Assembly (NCBI GenBank): GCA_964034945.1
Contig: OZ035961.1
Location: 65,508,031 to 65,572,030 of the forward strand
DNA: 64,000 nt
Source of the DNA: Chrysopilus asiliformis
Lineage: Eukaryota > Arthropoda > Insecta > Diptera > Rhagionidae
Direction of reading: 5' to 3'
Positions 19,077-32,900 of this stretch are shown here, in pieces. The position numbers and the translations under genes are program-made. The notes below the pieces were generated by a model. It did not search any database. It was not told the origin of the DNA and saw only the letters and a list, made by a program, of their open reading frames with translations. Every line of letters begins with the position of its first letter. Within the stretch, counting starts at the first letter, position 1.

Positions 19077-19946
19077 GATGACACACGTATGAAATTTAAA
19101 AAAGGATCAGATCAAAATTAATGTTAAACGACGAACGATGAATTTAAAATCAAAAGACGCGTCAAAAACAAAATATAGATGTGAGTTAAAATTAAATGTT
19201 TGGTGTTTTCCTTGCGATGCTGGAACATCATCCTATATTTATTATTTATATTTAAATGGTAGATTTAAAAAGCGTTTTTTAAGTGAATAGTTCTTTTTAT
19301 TTCCGAAATATTTTTGGTATAAAGTGCAGTAAGATCAGATTTAGGAAATGTTGAAAAAATATATATCTATACATATTGGAAGTCTAAATCTAATGTTTCG
19401 AATATTTATTTTAAATGAATTTTAGATATTTCTTAACACAAGTAATGGAAATATCGACTTATGAATACAATGATTTGAATGATTCTAGTCTTCAAAATTT
19501 TTATCTAATTTCTACTAAAATATATTGTATATATTGTTAAAGACAGTTTTAATTGGAACTAGTCCGTGTGACTTATGCAAAGTTAATTAACTGAAAACTT
19601 CATGTTAACATTAGATGTCAATTATTACAAAAAATCTCACAATATATTTTAAATTAAAATCAATGTTTTATTGGAGTTTTGGTTCTTACAGTGATAGCGT
19701 TTAGTACACTATTCAGAATCTCGCAAATATTTTGAAATCATTTTAGTATTTGGAGAACTAACTTGACTGAAATATAAATTACTTTTTGAAAAACTGAAGT
19801 TTTTTTTTGGCTCATGAAATTTAATTATTTTGAACTATCCAGTTAACATATTCAATTCATGTTACTCTCATTTCATATGTTCTATTTTTTTGTATAAACT
19901 ATAATATTCAGTATATTTACTGAAACTTTGTATAAATATTTATAGA

Positions 19947-19978
<32 letters not shown>

Positions 19979-22102
19979 GTGCAAATAGTATTAATAAAAT
20001 GAAACTGTCGTCTAAACTAATTTTGTTTTAAGATTGTCATTTCTAATCACTTACTTGAATTTACGTGAAATCCAGTAATGTTTCTTTTTATCGAGATAAC
20101 CATTCATATGTTTTATTTTATTAGTATATGTAGTGTGGGTATTTTAAAATGATTTCTTAACGTAGTGAACATTTGATATGTCCATATCATAAGTAAATTT
20201 TTCAGGAAAAAATTCATGATATTCGATTGATAAACAATCATTTCATACACAGTTATATAGAGTAAATTCACTATATCATCTTCATAACTACATAAAAAAA
20301 ATTTACATCCATTTTCAAGTAAGACTTTGGTGAAATCTATAATTTCGAAATTTAAATGAAAATTACTTCTTTCTCAAAGACTTAGGGCTGTTTGCGCGTA
20401 CTATTCTTGAAAAACTAAGTTCTGCTCAACCTTCTAAAGCCCATAAAATTTTTCGGCTTAAATAATTTAAGTTGAACATAAGTTGCTAAATTTCGTTAGT
20501 GCAAACGGCTCTTTAATCCATATACTACAATTGCAGAGGAATCATTTGTATATCTAGACAAATTGACGAACATTTACAAGAAAAAGGCTGAAACAAAACT
20601 AAAAGACCATGATTTTGAATCCTTTTATATGATGTCTATACTAAATTTTTGAATTTAAAATTTGCTTATTCGCGTTATTCTCAGTGACGGGAAACGTTAT
20701 CGTGACGTACCGAAAAAAAAGAAATAACGAAATGAATTCTAAGTCTATTATGACACGAAAGAAGAAAACAAAATTCGTTGTAGACTTCTATTTTGGTAAA
20801 GTTTTGAAAAATTACATCCAGCTGCAAAAAAAGGCGCACGAATTTTTATTTAAAATGTAAAAAAAAAACTAGAAACACTGAGAACTCCCAGATCAATAAT
20901 TTCTGAAAGATGAAACAAGGTCAAGAATGGACATAAAAGGGCCAAGAATGAAACAGGAATTAGCAAAAATTAATTCTTAAAAGTGAAAAAAATTAAAAAA
21001 ATGTTATCCCGCTATAAAATTTGAAAAAAAAACTTTGAATAACAGTATATCGTATGAAACTTTCCATAATACTTTAAAGTTAAAGGTAAAATTAATTATA
21101 ATCAGTCTCTCAAGTGCAAATGAATATTTTTGTAGGTACAAGCGATCTACATTGAAAATTTCACTAAATTTCGATTCGATACCACAGAAATTGAATTTCG
21201 TCGCTTGCCTCTCGAAGTTGGGCGCTCAGTACATTTCCTTCGCGGGGTGTTGTTTGCTTAAAAAACTTAAAAAAAATTAAAAAAAAAATGGGCGTCACCC
21301 ATCAAATTAAAGCGGGACACTTTAGTATAGGATACGCGACAGCCTACTGTCAAGAATAAGAATCATTTGCACCGAGTATTCATAAAAAGTTATGTTGTAT
21401 TGAACCTGTTTAAACAATTTAAATTCAATATGAATTGTAATGACACCTTGGTATAAATAGCTCTAAGGAGTTATCACTAGGCTATATGCATAATTTTAGA
21501 TCTGTAACCATAGTTAATCTTAAAAAATTCAGCTCGAATGGGTGAAAGTGACCCGGCTTGAAAAGTTTTCCGCGGTAGGTTGTTAGTAAAAAAAGAAACG
21601 AAAGAGACCCAACCTCCACAAAGAGAAGGAAATTCAAACACAAAACTACAGGAAATCGGCGCATAACCGGGAATTCGTAGCGCTAAAGTTGAAGAAGAAG
21701 AAGAAATATGTACGTTTTTTTTCTAATTTGAGCTTTCAGTACGATATATGAAGTTCCTTTTTTGCTTGAACATTTTTTATGCGAATTCGCCCACTTATTA
21801 TTGTACTTACTTTTGAAAATGAATACTTTACAAATAGTCAAATAAAGAACCTTATGCTTTATGTTTCTTAATTTGTTGATTAAGTAGATTTTGGTCAGGT
21901 GATATAAAAAAATACCAAGTTATATTAATTAACTATTTGGTGTATTTCGATTTATATTTTTTTTATTGCTTAATTATTTCGTTTTTTCCCCATAAGAATG
22001 CGGTTTGTAACCAGATTGTAATTTATATATGATCAATCATAACTGTAAAATCACGATAAGTTTACTTCATCAAAAAATTTTGGTAAATTTTTCAGTCTAA
22101 TT
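19077..22102. other. AT-rich intergenic DNA without recognised gene
   Basis: About 3 kb of low-complexity AT-rich sequence. It holds a (TA)n run at about 19948-19978 and a short Harbinger-type MITE at 20385-20512. No frame of more than 80 codons resembles a known protein. Confidence 0.55.
20385..20512. mobile_element. 128-bp Harbinger-type MITE, copy 1
   Basis: GGGCTGTTTGCGCGTAC at one end and GTGCAAACGGCTCT at the other, flanked by TTA (20382-20384, 20513-20515). An inverted relative is at 41598-41724 with the same target. Confidence 0.6.
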
Positions 22103-22717
22103 CCCGGTTCCACAGTCAGAGCTTAAGCTCAGTTGAACTTAACAATTAGTTTAAGCTTTAGCAGAAGCTATAGTTTTTTAACAGTCAAATTTTGTCTGGT
22201 TTAACACAACCTATGTAGTTCACTGAAGTTTGTAAGTCAGTGACTCTCTTTTCTGTCAAAAATTGCATAATGAGTGACAATCACAATTTCTGAACAACAC
22301 ATGACTTTTTTATACAAAATAAAATTAGCCACAAAATTTATGAGCAGCACATCACGACTTTTTTTTGGAAAATATTAAGGAAAATAAATTCAAGGAAATC
22401 AAAGTTCCCGCATTTTTTTTATCGTCAATTTTTATCTTTACTCATTCCCGAGATATTCACATATCGATTTTGCCAAATTGCTTGCAACCTAATGGTCTTT
22501 CGAAAAACCTTATTACGGAAGAATTAAAGATAATACTAAATTCTTTAACACCAAATCACTATCTTCTACCATTCCCGAAATATTGCACCTTAGGTGTTTT
22601 TTTTCGCATTTTTTTTACATTTTTTTGGGAGGTTGTAGTTAGTATAAGAAAGTCATGTGCTTCTCAGACATTTTCTGGCTAATTTTATTTTGCTTAAGCT
22701 CTGACTATGGAACCGGG
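22103..22717. mobile_element. 615-bp TIR element
   Basis: Inverted ends CCCGGTTCCACAGTCAGAGC and complement of CCCGGTTCCATAGTCAGAGC, about 26 bp with one mismatch. Inside it are blocks with CTGAACAACACATGAC and GTATAAGAAAGTCATGTGC that recur at 4200, 9840, 34080 and 53020. Target duplication unclear. Confidence 0.6.
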
Positions 22718-23774
22718 CATAACTATTCCATGCTGATATGAGCAAAAATCAATGCAACAATTTAAAAATTCCCGTTTCAGTTGAGTTAAGATATTGATTT
22801 TTGAAAATTTTATGGAAATAACTGTTTTTTTATGGATTCTTTATTAAATATAAATGTTTCATTGATATTTAAATATTTTTTGATACATTACCATTATAAA
22901 TATTTCTACGCACACACAAAATAGCATTAATTTTAATTTTACTTTGAAATATCGGTCCCGTTTGATAAAATACTATTTAAATTAATTATGGAGTTTGTAA
23001 AGTAAATTAAACGATCATATTTTAAACAGTTTATTCAATTATTCTATAATATTATATTTTTATTGAAATGGTTTTTATATAAGAATTAGGAAACCGGAAT
23101 ATTTATTGTTCAATGTTTTTATCGTTTGTATCCACATAAGAAAAATAGTTTTTTTTAAAGTTAGTATGATATTTTGTTAGATTTCGGAGACATTTATTAG
23201 CCAATCACAGTTTCCAATTTTATATGTTTATTTTTGATTAATAAATTGTTTTACTCATCATTATAATGTTAATGCATTTGACAGATTTTCATAATTAATT
23301 ATATTTGACAGATTTTCATAATTTAAAATAGTTATATTTTTCTCAAAAATTGCCTATAAATGCGAAAAAATTGTTTAATATTTCGTTCCATTAAATACTA
23401 ATAAAATCCGAAATTTATATGTAAACGTATATTGTGTGTTTTTGAATTTTTCATAAGACTTCGTTCTTTTTTAAATATTTTCAAAGTTTCATTTTAAATT
23501 ACAATCTATATAGAACCTAAATGAAAATCAATTAGACATGATATATATTTAAAATTTATTTGTTTTTCTCAGAATTATTTAAACTATAAAATAAATGTTT
23601 ACAATGATTTTCTTTTGTAATAAACATACAATATAATATATCACAAACAACAAATGCATAAATTGTAAATTTTATAAATCAACTAAATATAGTTATATAA
23701 ATAATATTTAATAATACAAAACTAGAATAATTAATTTTGTACCTTCAAGCAACTTAAAATCATAGTTGAATATT
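22718..23774. other. Epac 3' flank, AT-rich
   Basis: By position this includes the Epac 3' UTR on the minus strand. A minus-strand AATAAA occurs at about 23555-23560, about 215 nt after the stop codon. It is a possible polyadenylation signal, but such words are common in DNA this AT-rich. Confidence 0.4.
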
Positions 23775-23902
23775 TTATGGCTTTCTGCTTGGTTCGATCT
23801 TCTGTGACATTGCAGTAAGCACCCTTTGGTTATCAATTGTTCGCAAACAGCTAATATAAGAACGAACTTCTCCTTCACTTTTAGGGGTCGGTGGATCAAG
23901 CA
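23775..23902 (-). CDS. Epac: Epac terminal exon
   Basis: Acceptor TTTTTATTAG. Encodes [40 protein letters not shown] and P, then TAA at 23775-23777. It matches VRSYVRxLxVIDNQRxLxxMSxxLEPRxP at the C-terminus of vertebrate Epac2. It lies 6.7 kb from the previous exon. Confidence 0.95.
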
Positions 23903-26900
23903 CTAATAAAAAGTAAACAAATATTTTTTTTTATTCGAATAAATTTTCAATTAAATTACAGAAGTTTTTCCTTCAGCTTCAAATAATATGATTGAAAGCA
24001 GATGAGTTTAGTGTACTCTCGAAATAATGGAGTTGACCACGCATCGAAGCGCAGTTTTTAGCACGGCATACAGACAACCAAGGTATGCTGTAAACTTTTG
24101 ATAGTCAGGTGTGACGTCATTTGTGCCGACTTTTTTTAATTAATTTTTATGTTTATTGATCACTATTTAATGCAATCAGTCTACTAATTTACAAATATCT
24201 TATTTAAATCGCACAAATTTAAAAAAAAACCATCCAGAATACAAAATTCCTTCTGCACTTGACGAACTAATCGGCACAAGTGACGTAGCAACGAAATGTC
24301 AGATTTGAGTTTACAGCATACCTTGGTTGTCTCTATGCCGTGACCTTTAGGAGAAAATCGAACTCCGAATTAAAGAGTTCACAACAGTTCCTTGTGGGTG
24401 TTAATTTTTAACAGTTTTTCGGTGTTAAACCAACTTATAAAAAAAAATTTAACCTCACAAAACGCTTGTTTTTTTCAAGCATTTAAAATGTTTTGATTTT
24501 TTTCGTATTTTCAAAATTAATATTGGTTGCTAAAACTTTCTTGCATGTCTCTACCAGTGTCACCGATTGAGAATTCATGAAGGGGGATATTTAAGGGGAC
24601 ATTCAGATTTAAACACTGACAAGTTCGTTGAAGGGTGACATTAGGGGGACTTTCTAGGTAATGGAGTAACCATTTGATAAATATAACATATATTTCAATA
24701 AAAAAAACTCAAATAAATTATAATATAATAGAATTTTTATTTAAAAATAACAATTCAGTCACAAAATTTCTTGAAAAAAAGGGTTTGTTAAAGACAGGTT
24801 CTTTTAATTGAGGCGTTAAAAGCTAGAGTGGACCAACCCACATATCGAAATCGTGATTTTTTTTGTGTTTGAATCACTATTGCGAGTGAGTTTTTAGATA
24901 AAAATGTTTGGATGCACAAAAGAACATTTCAACATTGAGTAATAAAGTCCACAGAATTTTTTTTCCAAAAATTTACAGTCAATAATAGTACAAAAGTGGA
25001 AAAGCTTCAAAAACTCGATTATGTGGCTTGGTCCACTCTAGCTTTTAACGCCTCAATTGTCGATTTGTAAACTATTCGGGTTCCCAACTGGCAACTGAAG
25101 CTAATTGCAAAGTCTCTTCTAAGCGTGACTCATTTTCGTAGATAATTTAAAGATGAGGCCTTTTGGCCTGTTGGGTGTTAAATTAAATTTTTAACTCCTT
25201 AAAATAGGAATTTAAAAAAAAATCTTAGTTTTAGAGAGTTTTTGAGGCGATGTTTACTTGTCTCTGGATTTTTTCGAAAGTGTAGACTCGATTGCCTTAA
25301 TTTATGTATCCACCTTCTATTCTCTTGCGCTTGCCAGTTCGGATCTGTTTTTAATTATGGGGCGAAAACATGCAATCTTTATAATTTTACCAAGCTGATC
25401 TCATTATATGTGATCCAAAATAAAAGGATAACACACACAAAAACACAGAGGAAAAAAAAGGAACTAAGGCCCAGTTCCACTAGTAAATTTTTTTTTAATT
25501 TCTCAAATGTTGGGTAGTATTTGAAAATGTTCTTTTGTGCTCAAACACGAAAAAAAGCAAATGAAAGCCATTTCCGCGAAATTTAAATCCTTAGACTCAA
25601 AGAACGATGCACGAAAATGCCCCTTGACTAACTTTTGGGCTTCACATTCATTAGGCGATGCGAGACGCTACGTGTTATCGCAAACGTGAAATGGTTTATT
25701 TTCAGGATTACTGCGGCGCCGTACGTGGAGTATCTTTTGCTCTGGCTGTGTAACCACGCATGCTATTTAAATGTGTGTGTGTGTTTCCCGAACCGAATGA
25801 AAATCAAACCGCTTTATCTTTTATGTGTGCGTGCTTTTGCTCTGTTGCGCTGCCATTTTTCTAGGAGTATTTCCCCGCTAATTCCCGAGAGCGTCTTTTC
25901 CTCAAAACCGGGTTTTTGCACCCATTTAACGTAGCGTCTTGCATGGCATATTGTACTTGCGTTGGAAAGTTAATTTGTTCTGGTTTCAGGGACACAAGCT
26001 CTTTTTTTTGGCAGGGAACTGCAGGGGGATGGTCAGCTGACATCATAAGCGGCCCCTACACGTCCAATCTTGCAGTCAATCATGCTGTCACAGCAAAAAG
26101 CTTATTTGCACTAGACCAGTGGTTCCCAAAGTGGTCCCTACGGACCCCCAGGGGTCCCCGGGATCATTCAGGGGGTCCGTGGAAAATTAAAATTGATTTG
26201 GGGGTCCCTGAACAACGTCAGGGGGTCCGCGCAAGGTTTAATATGAAATAAAAAAAATGGTGACACATTTTTATTAATATGGAAGTTAAAATAAATAACA
26301 ATGAATAAATTATTAGCGATTTTTACGTCTATTTATAGTTAGACATATTGGATTTTATTTTTTAATATAATGCACCCTAAAAGTTATAGCTTACTATTTT
26401 ATATTTTTGTTTAATTTGTTTACTTCTGCGAATAACCAAATCCGCGAATGTTTGGAATTACTGTACATCACTGTATTATTATATTCTGTTGTGAATTAAT
26501 TGGTACAAAATGAGTACCTACACAATATGTGACATTTACATGAAATTTTATCCTCACATCTCAAATAATTAATTCAAGAGAGCGTTACATTGCAGCATTC
26601 AATTTTTATTATAATTAACAGTGGTTTGTTGCAAATAAAATTTTTGATATTGTAACGGTCCACGGGTAAGAAGTTGCAAGGACATTCGAGATTAGGGAAT
26701 CCAACGATTTTGCAAATATCGAGGTACCGTTGAAAAATATCGAGTTTTAACCTCGATGTTGAACAGACCGATATAACGAGGTATCGATGTTGTTATCCAC
26801 GATGTTAGAACATTACTCTTTATAAAATTAGTAGAGAAACTAATTTTAGGACTAGAGGGACTAGTTTTTAGATAGATTTAATATAGCCACTCTACTTAAA

Positions 26901-29900
26901 GATTTGTTTAAATTTCCTTTGGTATCAATTTTCGGTTCCATCTTTCTACAAGATTTCGCAAAAAATACCAGAGCTAGCCATGAAATTTTACAGAGAAGTT
27001 TGGTCCTGATGTGGAAATCCGTTAACCGGAAGTAACCAAAACGGCGGCTTTTTAAAAACTATGCGGTTTTTGCGATTTATTCCGAAACTAACCATTTTCC
27101 AGTAGTCTTATGTATTACAAGACTTGGAGACAATAAAATTTGCTACATTTATGTCTTTCACGAGAACTCCGTTACGAAGATATGCCGGTATTTCAAAAAA
27201 AATAGTTTTTTACGAATATCTCGAAAACTAATGGGTTTTTGGTGGTTCAACGTATAAGAAGAATTAAAACCGTGTTAATTCTACCTGGGTGCACTCCACC
27301 CACAGTAGAGCATCCGCCAGGTGGCTAAATTATTTATTAAATTTAACTTTTTCAAAACATCGGAAAAACGATGTTTTATGAACGATGTTGCATCCCTATT
27401 CGAGATCTGGCGTGAACGCTTCGAGAATGTTTGAGATCTGCACACGAGAACGTTCGAGACCTCGGCCGAACATACAGGAACGTTGGCAAACGAGCCGCGA
27501 ATATAAAAGGCCGCGTCTTCGGCGGAGATTCAATAAATACTTCTTCAACAAAATGTTTTATTTATATTTTATTTTTACATCATCATTTACCATTCAAGAC
27601 ATTAAAGTTAAATTTGTAATTTGTCTATTATGCATTTATGTAGTTTTTCACCGTGGGCAAGTTTTGACTATGAAAAGGGGTCCGTGGGCAAGTTTTGACT
27701 ATGAAAAGGGGTCCGTGGGCCAAAAGAGTTTGGGAACCACTGCACTAGACGGTCAATCATGCACGCAAGCATCAGTTAATTCGAAACAGCCAAACCGACA
27801 GCACACAGCACAAATATGAATTTAAACAATTTTTGTCCTTATATTTTTCGTTTTTCGTCATCCACAACTCACTTCTTTGTCTGTATAACTCGAAAAAGGA
27901 TTCTCAAAAAATGTTGTCTTTTATATGCGACATCTTTTCACTACTAAAACTTACACAGCCTTTACACGCGTCTGTAGAACTGACACAGTCGCTGGCACAG
28001 ACTCGTGTAAATGCTTACTGGCACTGACAAGTCTGTACTGACGGGACATTTTTGTAGTCAGTACAGACATGCCAGTAATTTGACATTTCAGACTTCTAAG
28101 ATGGCGGAAAATGAAGAATTTGAGGTAAATCTATTAAATTATTATGAATTCACTGTTTTTAATTCATTTTTTAACTTTTAGAACTCGCAGACTGGCGAAA
28201 GAAGACTAACTAGGAACGAGATAATTAAAATAATGAAGCATACGAGCAAAATTCATGCCTCTGAAATACAAGGGACTGTAGCTGTGTTGCAAGCGAAGTC
28301 ATTTTGAAAATGAACTGACTACCAGTTCGCTAAATGTCTTCTAATTCGTTGTCAGTAATTTGGCATGCTGTCATTCACAAAGCTCCCTTGAAAAATATCA
28401 AAATGATTTTGATATTGGCCAGCATGCTGTCAATCATGGAATTTGCATGACAGCATCACCAGAGACGTTCAAAATGCTGTCACAGCATGCGATGATTGAC
28501 TGCAAGATTGAACGTGTAGGGACCGCTTTAGACGCAATGATTTTTCCATGCAGTTTTCGACGTTTTTGACATCTCTCATAGACCTCGTCATTGTAGAGTA
28601 TCCGTAATCGTCCCCCCAAAGATCCTTCTGAGTATCTTCCTCTCAAACGCGGACAAAAGGTCGCAATTGTTTTCGCTTAGTACTCAAGCCTCAGAGGGAT
28701 ACAAGAGGACTGGCAGGATCAGGGTTCTGTTCAGGTGCAGTTTGGTTATTATAGTTTGGTTTTTATACCCGAAGTGTTTTGATAAGCTGTAGTAGGTTTT
28801 ATTGGCTTTAAGCAGCCGTGCGCGGATTTCTTCATTTAGGTTTTTGTCGGCTATTTTTGACCGTTGAGCTTTTTTTGAGGTTATTTTTGACCCTAGGTAG
28901 TTGAAGCTTTGTTTACGTCACTAATAGCTCTTTGTAATAAATAACGAATAAAAAAATTATAAAATAATAAATGTAGTAATTATTGTAATAAGTGCAATAA
29001 TAAACTATAGTTAATGACAAAAGTTCAGATTAATAATTTTCGCAATTAGAAAGTTGATTTAAAATTCGAAATAACGCATCAAAAAGCATTTATTAAAAGC
29101 CTTTTAGAAATAATTTTTGGAAACGAAAATTTTTTGGCATAGGGATTGGTAGCTACCGACTCCAGGTTCGATTTGAAATTTTTAGAATTTACTCTGGCTT
29201 GGGGTCAATTGCGGGCTATATTCGACCCAAAGACGTGAGAACTGTCACCTACAGTACATCGACAAATTTTTTTTCAAAAAACTTTGCCTGTGGCGCATTT
29301 TTCCCCCTTCTTAAACCACAAACACATGATAACGTTGGCATTGTCATTTCGAAAAATTCTTAAGTTGCTTTAAGTTTCAGTGACCATGATTTGGTTATAT
29401 ATTCATTTTTCTGAAAAGCGCATAGTTTTCGAGAAATTTTCAAAGATACGTAAAAACCGGTAAAGCAAAAACTGTAAAAAAAAATTATTTGCCTTAATTT
29501 TTAGTTATAATCATTTAAAAAAAAAACGCTGTTTTTAGGAAATTTTCTAAAAATTGTATTTTTTAAAACTTTATTTACAAAAAATTTCAAGTTGCTAGAT
29601 CAACGCGTTCTACAGACAGACATACCGATAGACAGGATTTCGTACTGATCAGAAAGTTTCTATCTGTTTCGTTTACGAGTCGATCTCCGTCATGAATACA
29701 GCACTTTACCTCTATAGCAGAGGAAAGTACAAATAAACACATCTATCGTTAAGACTGAAACATGATTGAACATTTCAATTGCCGTCCGAATACGATTTTC
29801 AGATTTTTTGGCGTCTGATACACAGTGGCTGTCATCGACTGTGTCTTAAGTAGGGAATAAACGCTCACGCATGCCCTACAACATTTCATGTTGTCACGCC

Positions 29901-32900
29901 AATTTGAGCGTGTGTAGTGCTGACGGACAACAAAAACTCGTGTTGGCGATCATGATCGCCAAATATCAAACTATCTTTGATTTTGTGGGCGTGGCTTTAG
30001 GTTGGCCAACATGATCGCAGGTGTATTGCTGTGATGTAGGACATTCGTTCATTCTTGTGAAATTTTTGAACGAGTAACATCTGTTGAAGTGAAAAAGTGA
30101 ATTCAAGAAAACAATTATAAGGGCAATAAAATAATAAAAATGGCTTTTTTGAAAGACAAAACATTTTGGGAAGAATTTTTCGAAATGCTTCATCCTCATT
30201 TTGCAAATTCCAAATTCTCTTTTACGACCTTATCTCCTTAAAAAGTTGGTAACGAATGAAGACTGACAACATGATCGATACGTGTGTGGCAAAACCAACT
30301 TTTGGAGTGACAGCATGTTGTAGGGCATGCGTGAGCGTTTATTCCATGCTTTAGCGATGCATGTGAATATTTTTTTTTAAGTATTGTGAATAAAAACAAG
30401 GGATCCCATTGCTAGTCCTCAACACCAAATTTTAACATTGAAAATGTTTTTTTAACCATTTTTATAGAAATATTGAGTAAATAGGTTTTTTTTTCACTGA
30501 AGAACAAAATTTTTCATCATAGATAGTTAAGACAAATTTCCCATGTTTTTATATCTAAATTCATTAAAAAGAAAAACTCATTAAATTGAAAAAAATATCT
30601 TACCCAAATGTCGTGAGCGACAAAACCTTATTGTTCTCATTGTTTGCGCCATCATGTGCATTTTTTCGAAATTCACCAAACCATCTAGACTAGTTTTGTT
30701 ACCTTCATGGGCGAACGTCATATCCTTTAATAGTAATGGCATAAAAGGTATGACTGGAGGTTGAAGTTTTCCAACAAACACTCTATATGCACGATGATTT
30801 CTACTTGGGTCTATCAGAGCTTCAAATTCTTGGAAAAGTTTTCGAAATTTTGATGGTAGCTTGTCCCATGTCTGCTGTAATCTAGAACTAGCCATATTTG
30901 ATAATCCCATAACAACAGCGAAAAACGCATTCAAATTCTGATATTCCTTGCAACTAAATAAGCGAAATAATATCCATTTTATATTTTAAGTCAACTAATT
31001 TTTAATAATTCCTTACTATGCAGCTAATTTGATGAATTTCCTTAGAAGACTGACTCTTTTGCTTAAACTTGCTGTTGATACAATTTCAGTAACTACCCAA
31101 TATTGAATTTCGTTAAATCGTCGTACGAATACGTCCAAGTTTGCTGTTATCTATATTAATAATTTTAATGGAAATAAGAGTATAGGAATAAACATTTTTA
31201 GTAAAATAATTTTTATGAAAATTTAGCTCTTTATTGAAGTAAGTAAAGTAATCGGTAATAAATTTTTATACAATATTTGTTTACGTATATACATTTTAAA
31301 ATCTTATATATTTAATTATCTAGGATTATAATTATCTGGGATCTAGGATTTTCTTTGAAAAACTTCTGGCTACAGATCACATTGGAAACAATTTTTAGTC
31401 AAATACCAAACGTCTCGTTGCCACAAATTAATATAATGACATTTATTTTTATTGAAACAACGAGAAATTAGAAAAACTTTTGATACGATGTTTCGGTTCC
31501 ATTCTCGGAATTAAAATGGTTTCGAGAGAATAATCCATTGTAACCTGAAGCTTGATTATTCAAAGAAAAAAATATTGAAATATTACATATTTTAAAGACA
31601 AATTGTGTTTCTATATATTTTAAAAACAATCTCCATCCGGCTCGTATCAAACTGAACTAATTTCGATGATTCTTTTTTTTTAATGAGAACTTTGTTACAC
31701 GGAAAAAGGTAAAAGCGAACTTCGTATGAAATTTCCGAAACGGTTACAAAATCAAGTTGTAAATAAGTATGAGAAAGTTGTCTTAAGATACTAACCTTTC
31801 CGAAATGGTGTCGTCCGAATGTATGATAAAGCAATTCATATTCATGAATAGCCCAAAATAAGTCCCAGTCGAAGAGAGTTATATGATACGCTAATTCTTT
31901 GGTGCTTAGAATCTCAATGTCAATATCAATTCCTTCTGTAGGACCCTCCTGCTCTGATAATGGAGTCTTAGAAAATAAATATGTGTATGAAGGTAATTAC
32001 CAAATGTTTGACTATTTTGGGATTAATTTCAATATTTACCAAAGCATCAAGATGGTCTTTCGTTGATACAAATATCCTGCCATTAAGGCTAAGACCAGTT
32101 GGTACACTCACATCTGTATCTTTAAATATTGACCTTTCTCCATTAGATTTAACTTCGGCGAGGGAAAGGTCTTCGGGTCCCCGATTCAATTGAAGCTTAT
32201 CAGCAGCACACGCTTTAATTATCTCTGCAGTAGTATGTAGAGGAAACCGTAGTGTACAATATGTATGATCCGCGCAATAGACTCGAAAAATAACTATGGA
32301 GAAGATATAATGTCGGTTTAGTTTTTAAATAAATTTATAATTTCACATACTGTCATCGTCCGGTCGAATAACAGTTCTTGAAGATGTTGTGTTGCCACTG
32401 AATAAACACATTGGCTGTCCATTCGGTGGCAATTTCCATTTTTGTCCGGCATGCATGTTTCTGTCTTCCTGATATCTGGACAATTGTGTTAAAACATGAT
32501 GAATTATACTGGCTTCTTCGCCTAATTCAGGATGTGCTTCAACCTCGATGGCTAACTCCTGCAAATAGATATATTATTATATAATACGAAAACATTAAAA
32601 ATAAAAAAATGACAATCTAATATATCTAAAAAAAAATGAGAAACTTGATTTGCCCATCAATTTTTCTAGAAAAGCCAAATTTTTACGTCCAGCTGATTAA
32701 ATGGATATTAAGATGTTATATAAAATATCAAATTAAATAACATTTACAGCAAGGATTTTACTGAATTAATAGGTTTTTTAAACAACTAATTCACTTCATC
32801 AGTATCATTTCACAGTGAGTTATGGAGAAACGCTTTTTGTATCCTGCGCATTAAATTCTCATTGCATAGTTTTATCCACCTGGGTGAGATTATTTTTTCG

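Larger units (their letters stand above)
24013..25282. mobile_element. TIR element (ACTCTCGAAA ends), copy 1, with two insertions
   Basis: Shares a body with 55930-56515 (GTGGGTGTTAATTTTTAAC, TTTTTCGGTGTTAAACCAA, GCAAGCATTTAAAATGTTTTG). Ends read GTACTCTCGAAATAATGG and GATTTTTTCGAAAGTGTA. It is interrupted by a TIR element (24062-24342) and by a segment at about 24555-25060 that ends with the 245-bp MITE. Confidence 0.6.
26048..28527. mobile_element. Harbinger-type element (AGCGGCCCCTACACG ends), copy 1, heavily interrupted
   Basis: Ends AGCGGCCCCTACACGTCCAA and complement of AAAGCGGTCCCTACACGTTC; right flank TTA (28528-28530), left flank ATA. Compared with the intact 482-bp copy at 43083-43564, it is interrupted by a hAT (26117-27742) and by a segment at about 27956-28360. 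Confidence 0.75.

Noticed and set aside
22365..22682. 105-codon plus-strand frame inside the TIR element at 22103-22717
   Set aside because: Starts and ends in the repetitive terminal blocks and has no family resemblance.
32343..32564. Methionine-started minus frames at Epac exons as separate small genes
   Set aside because: They are Epac exons extended into introns; splice signals and phase show they belong to one gene.
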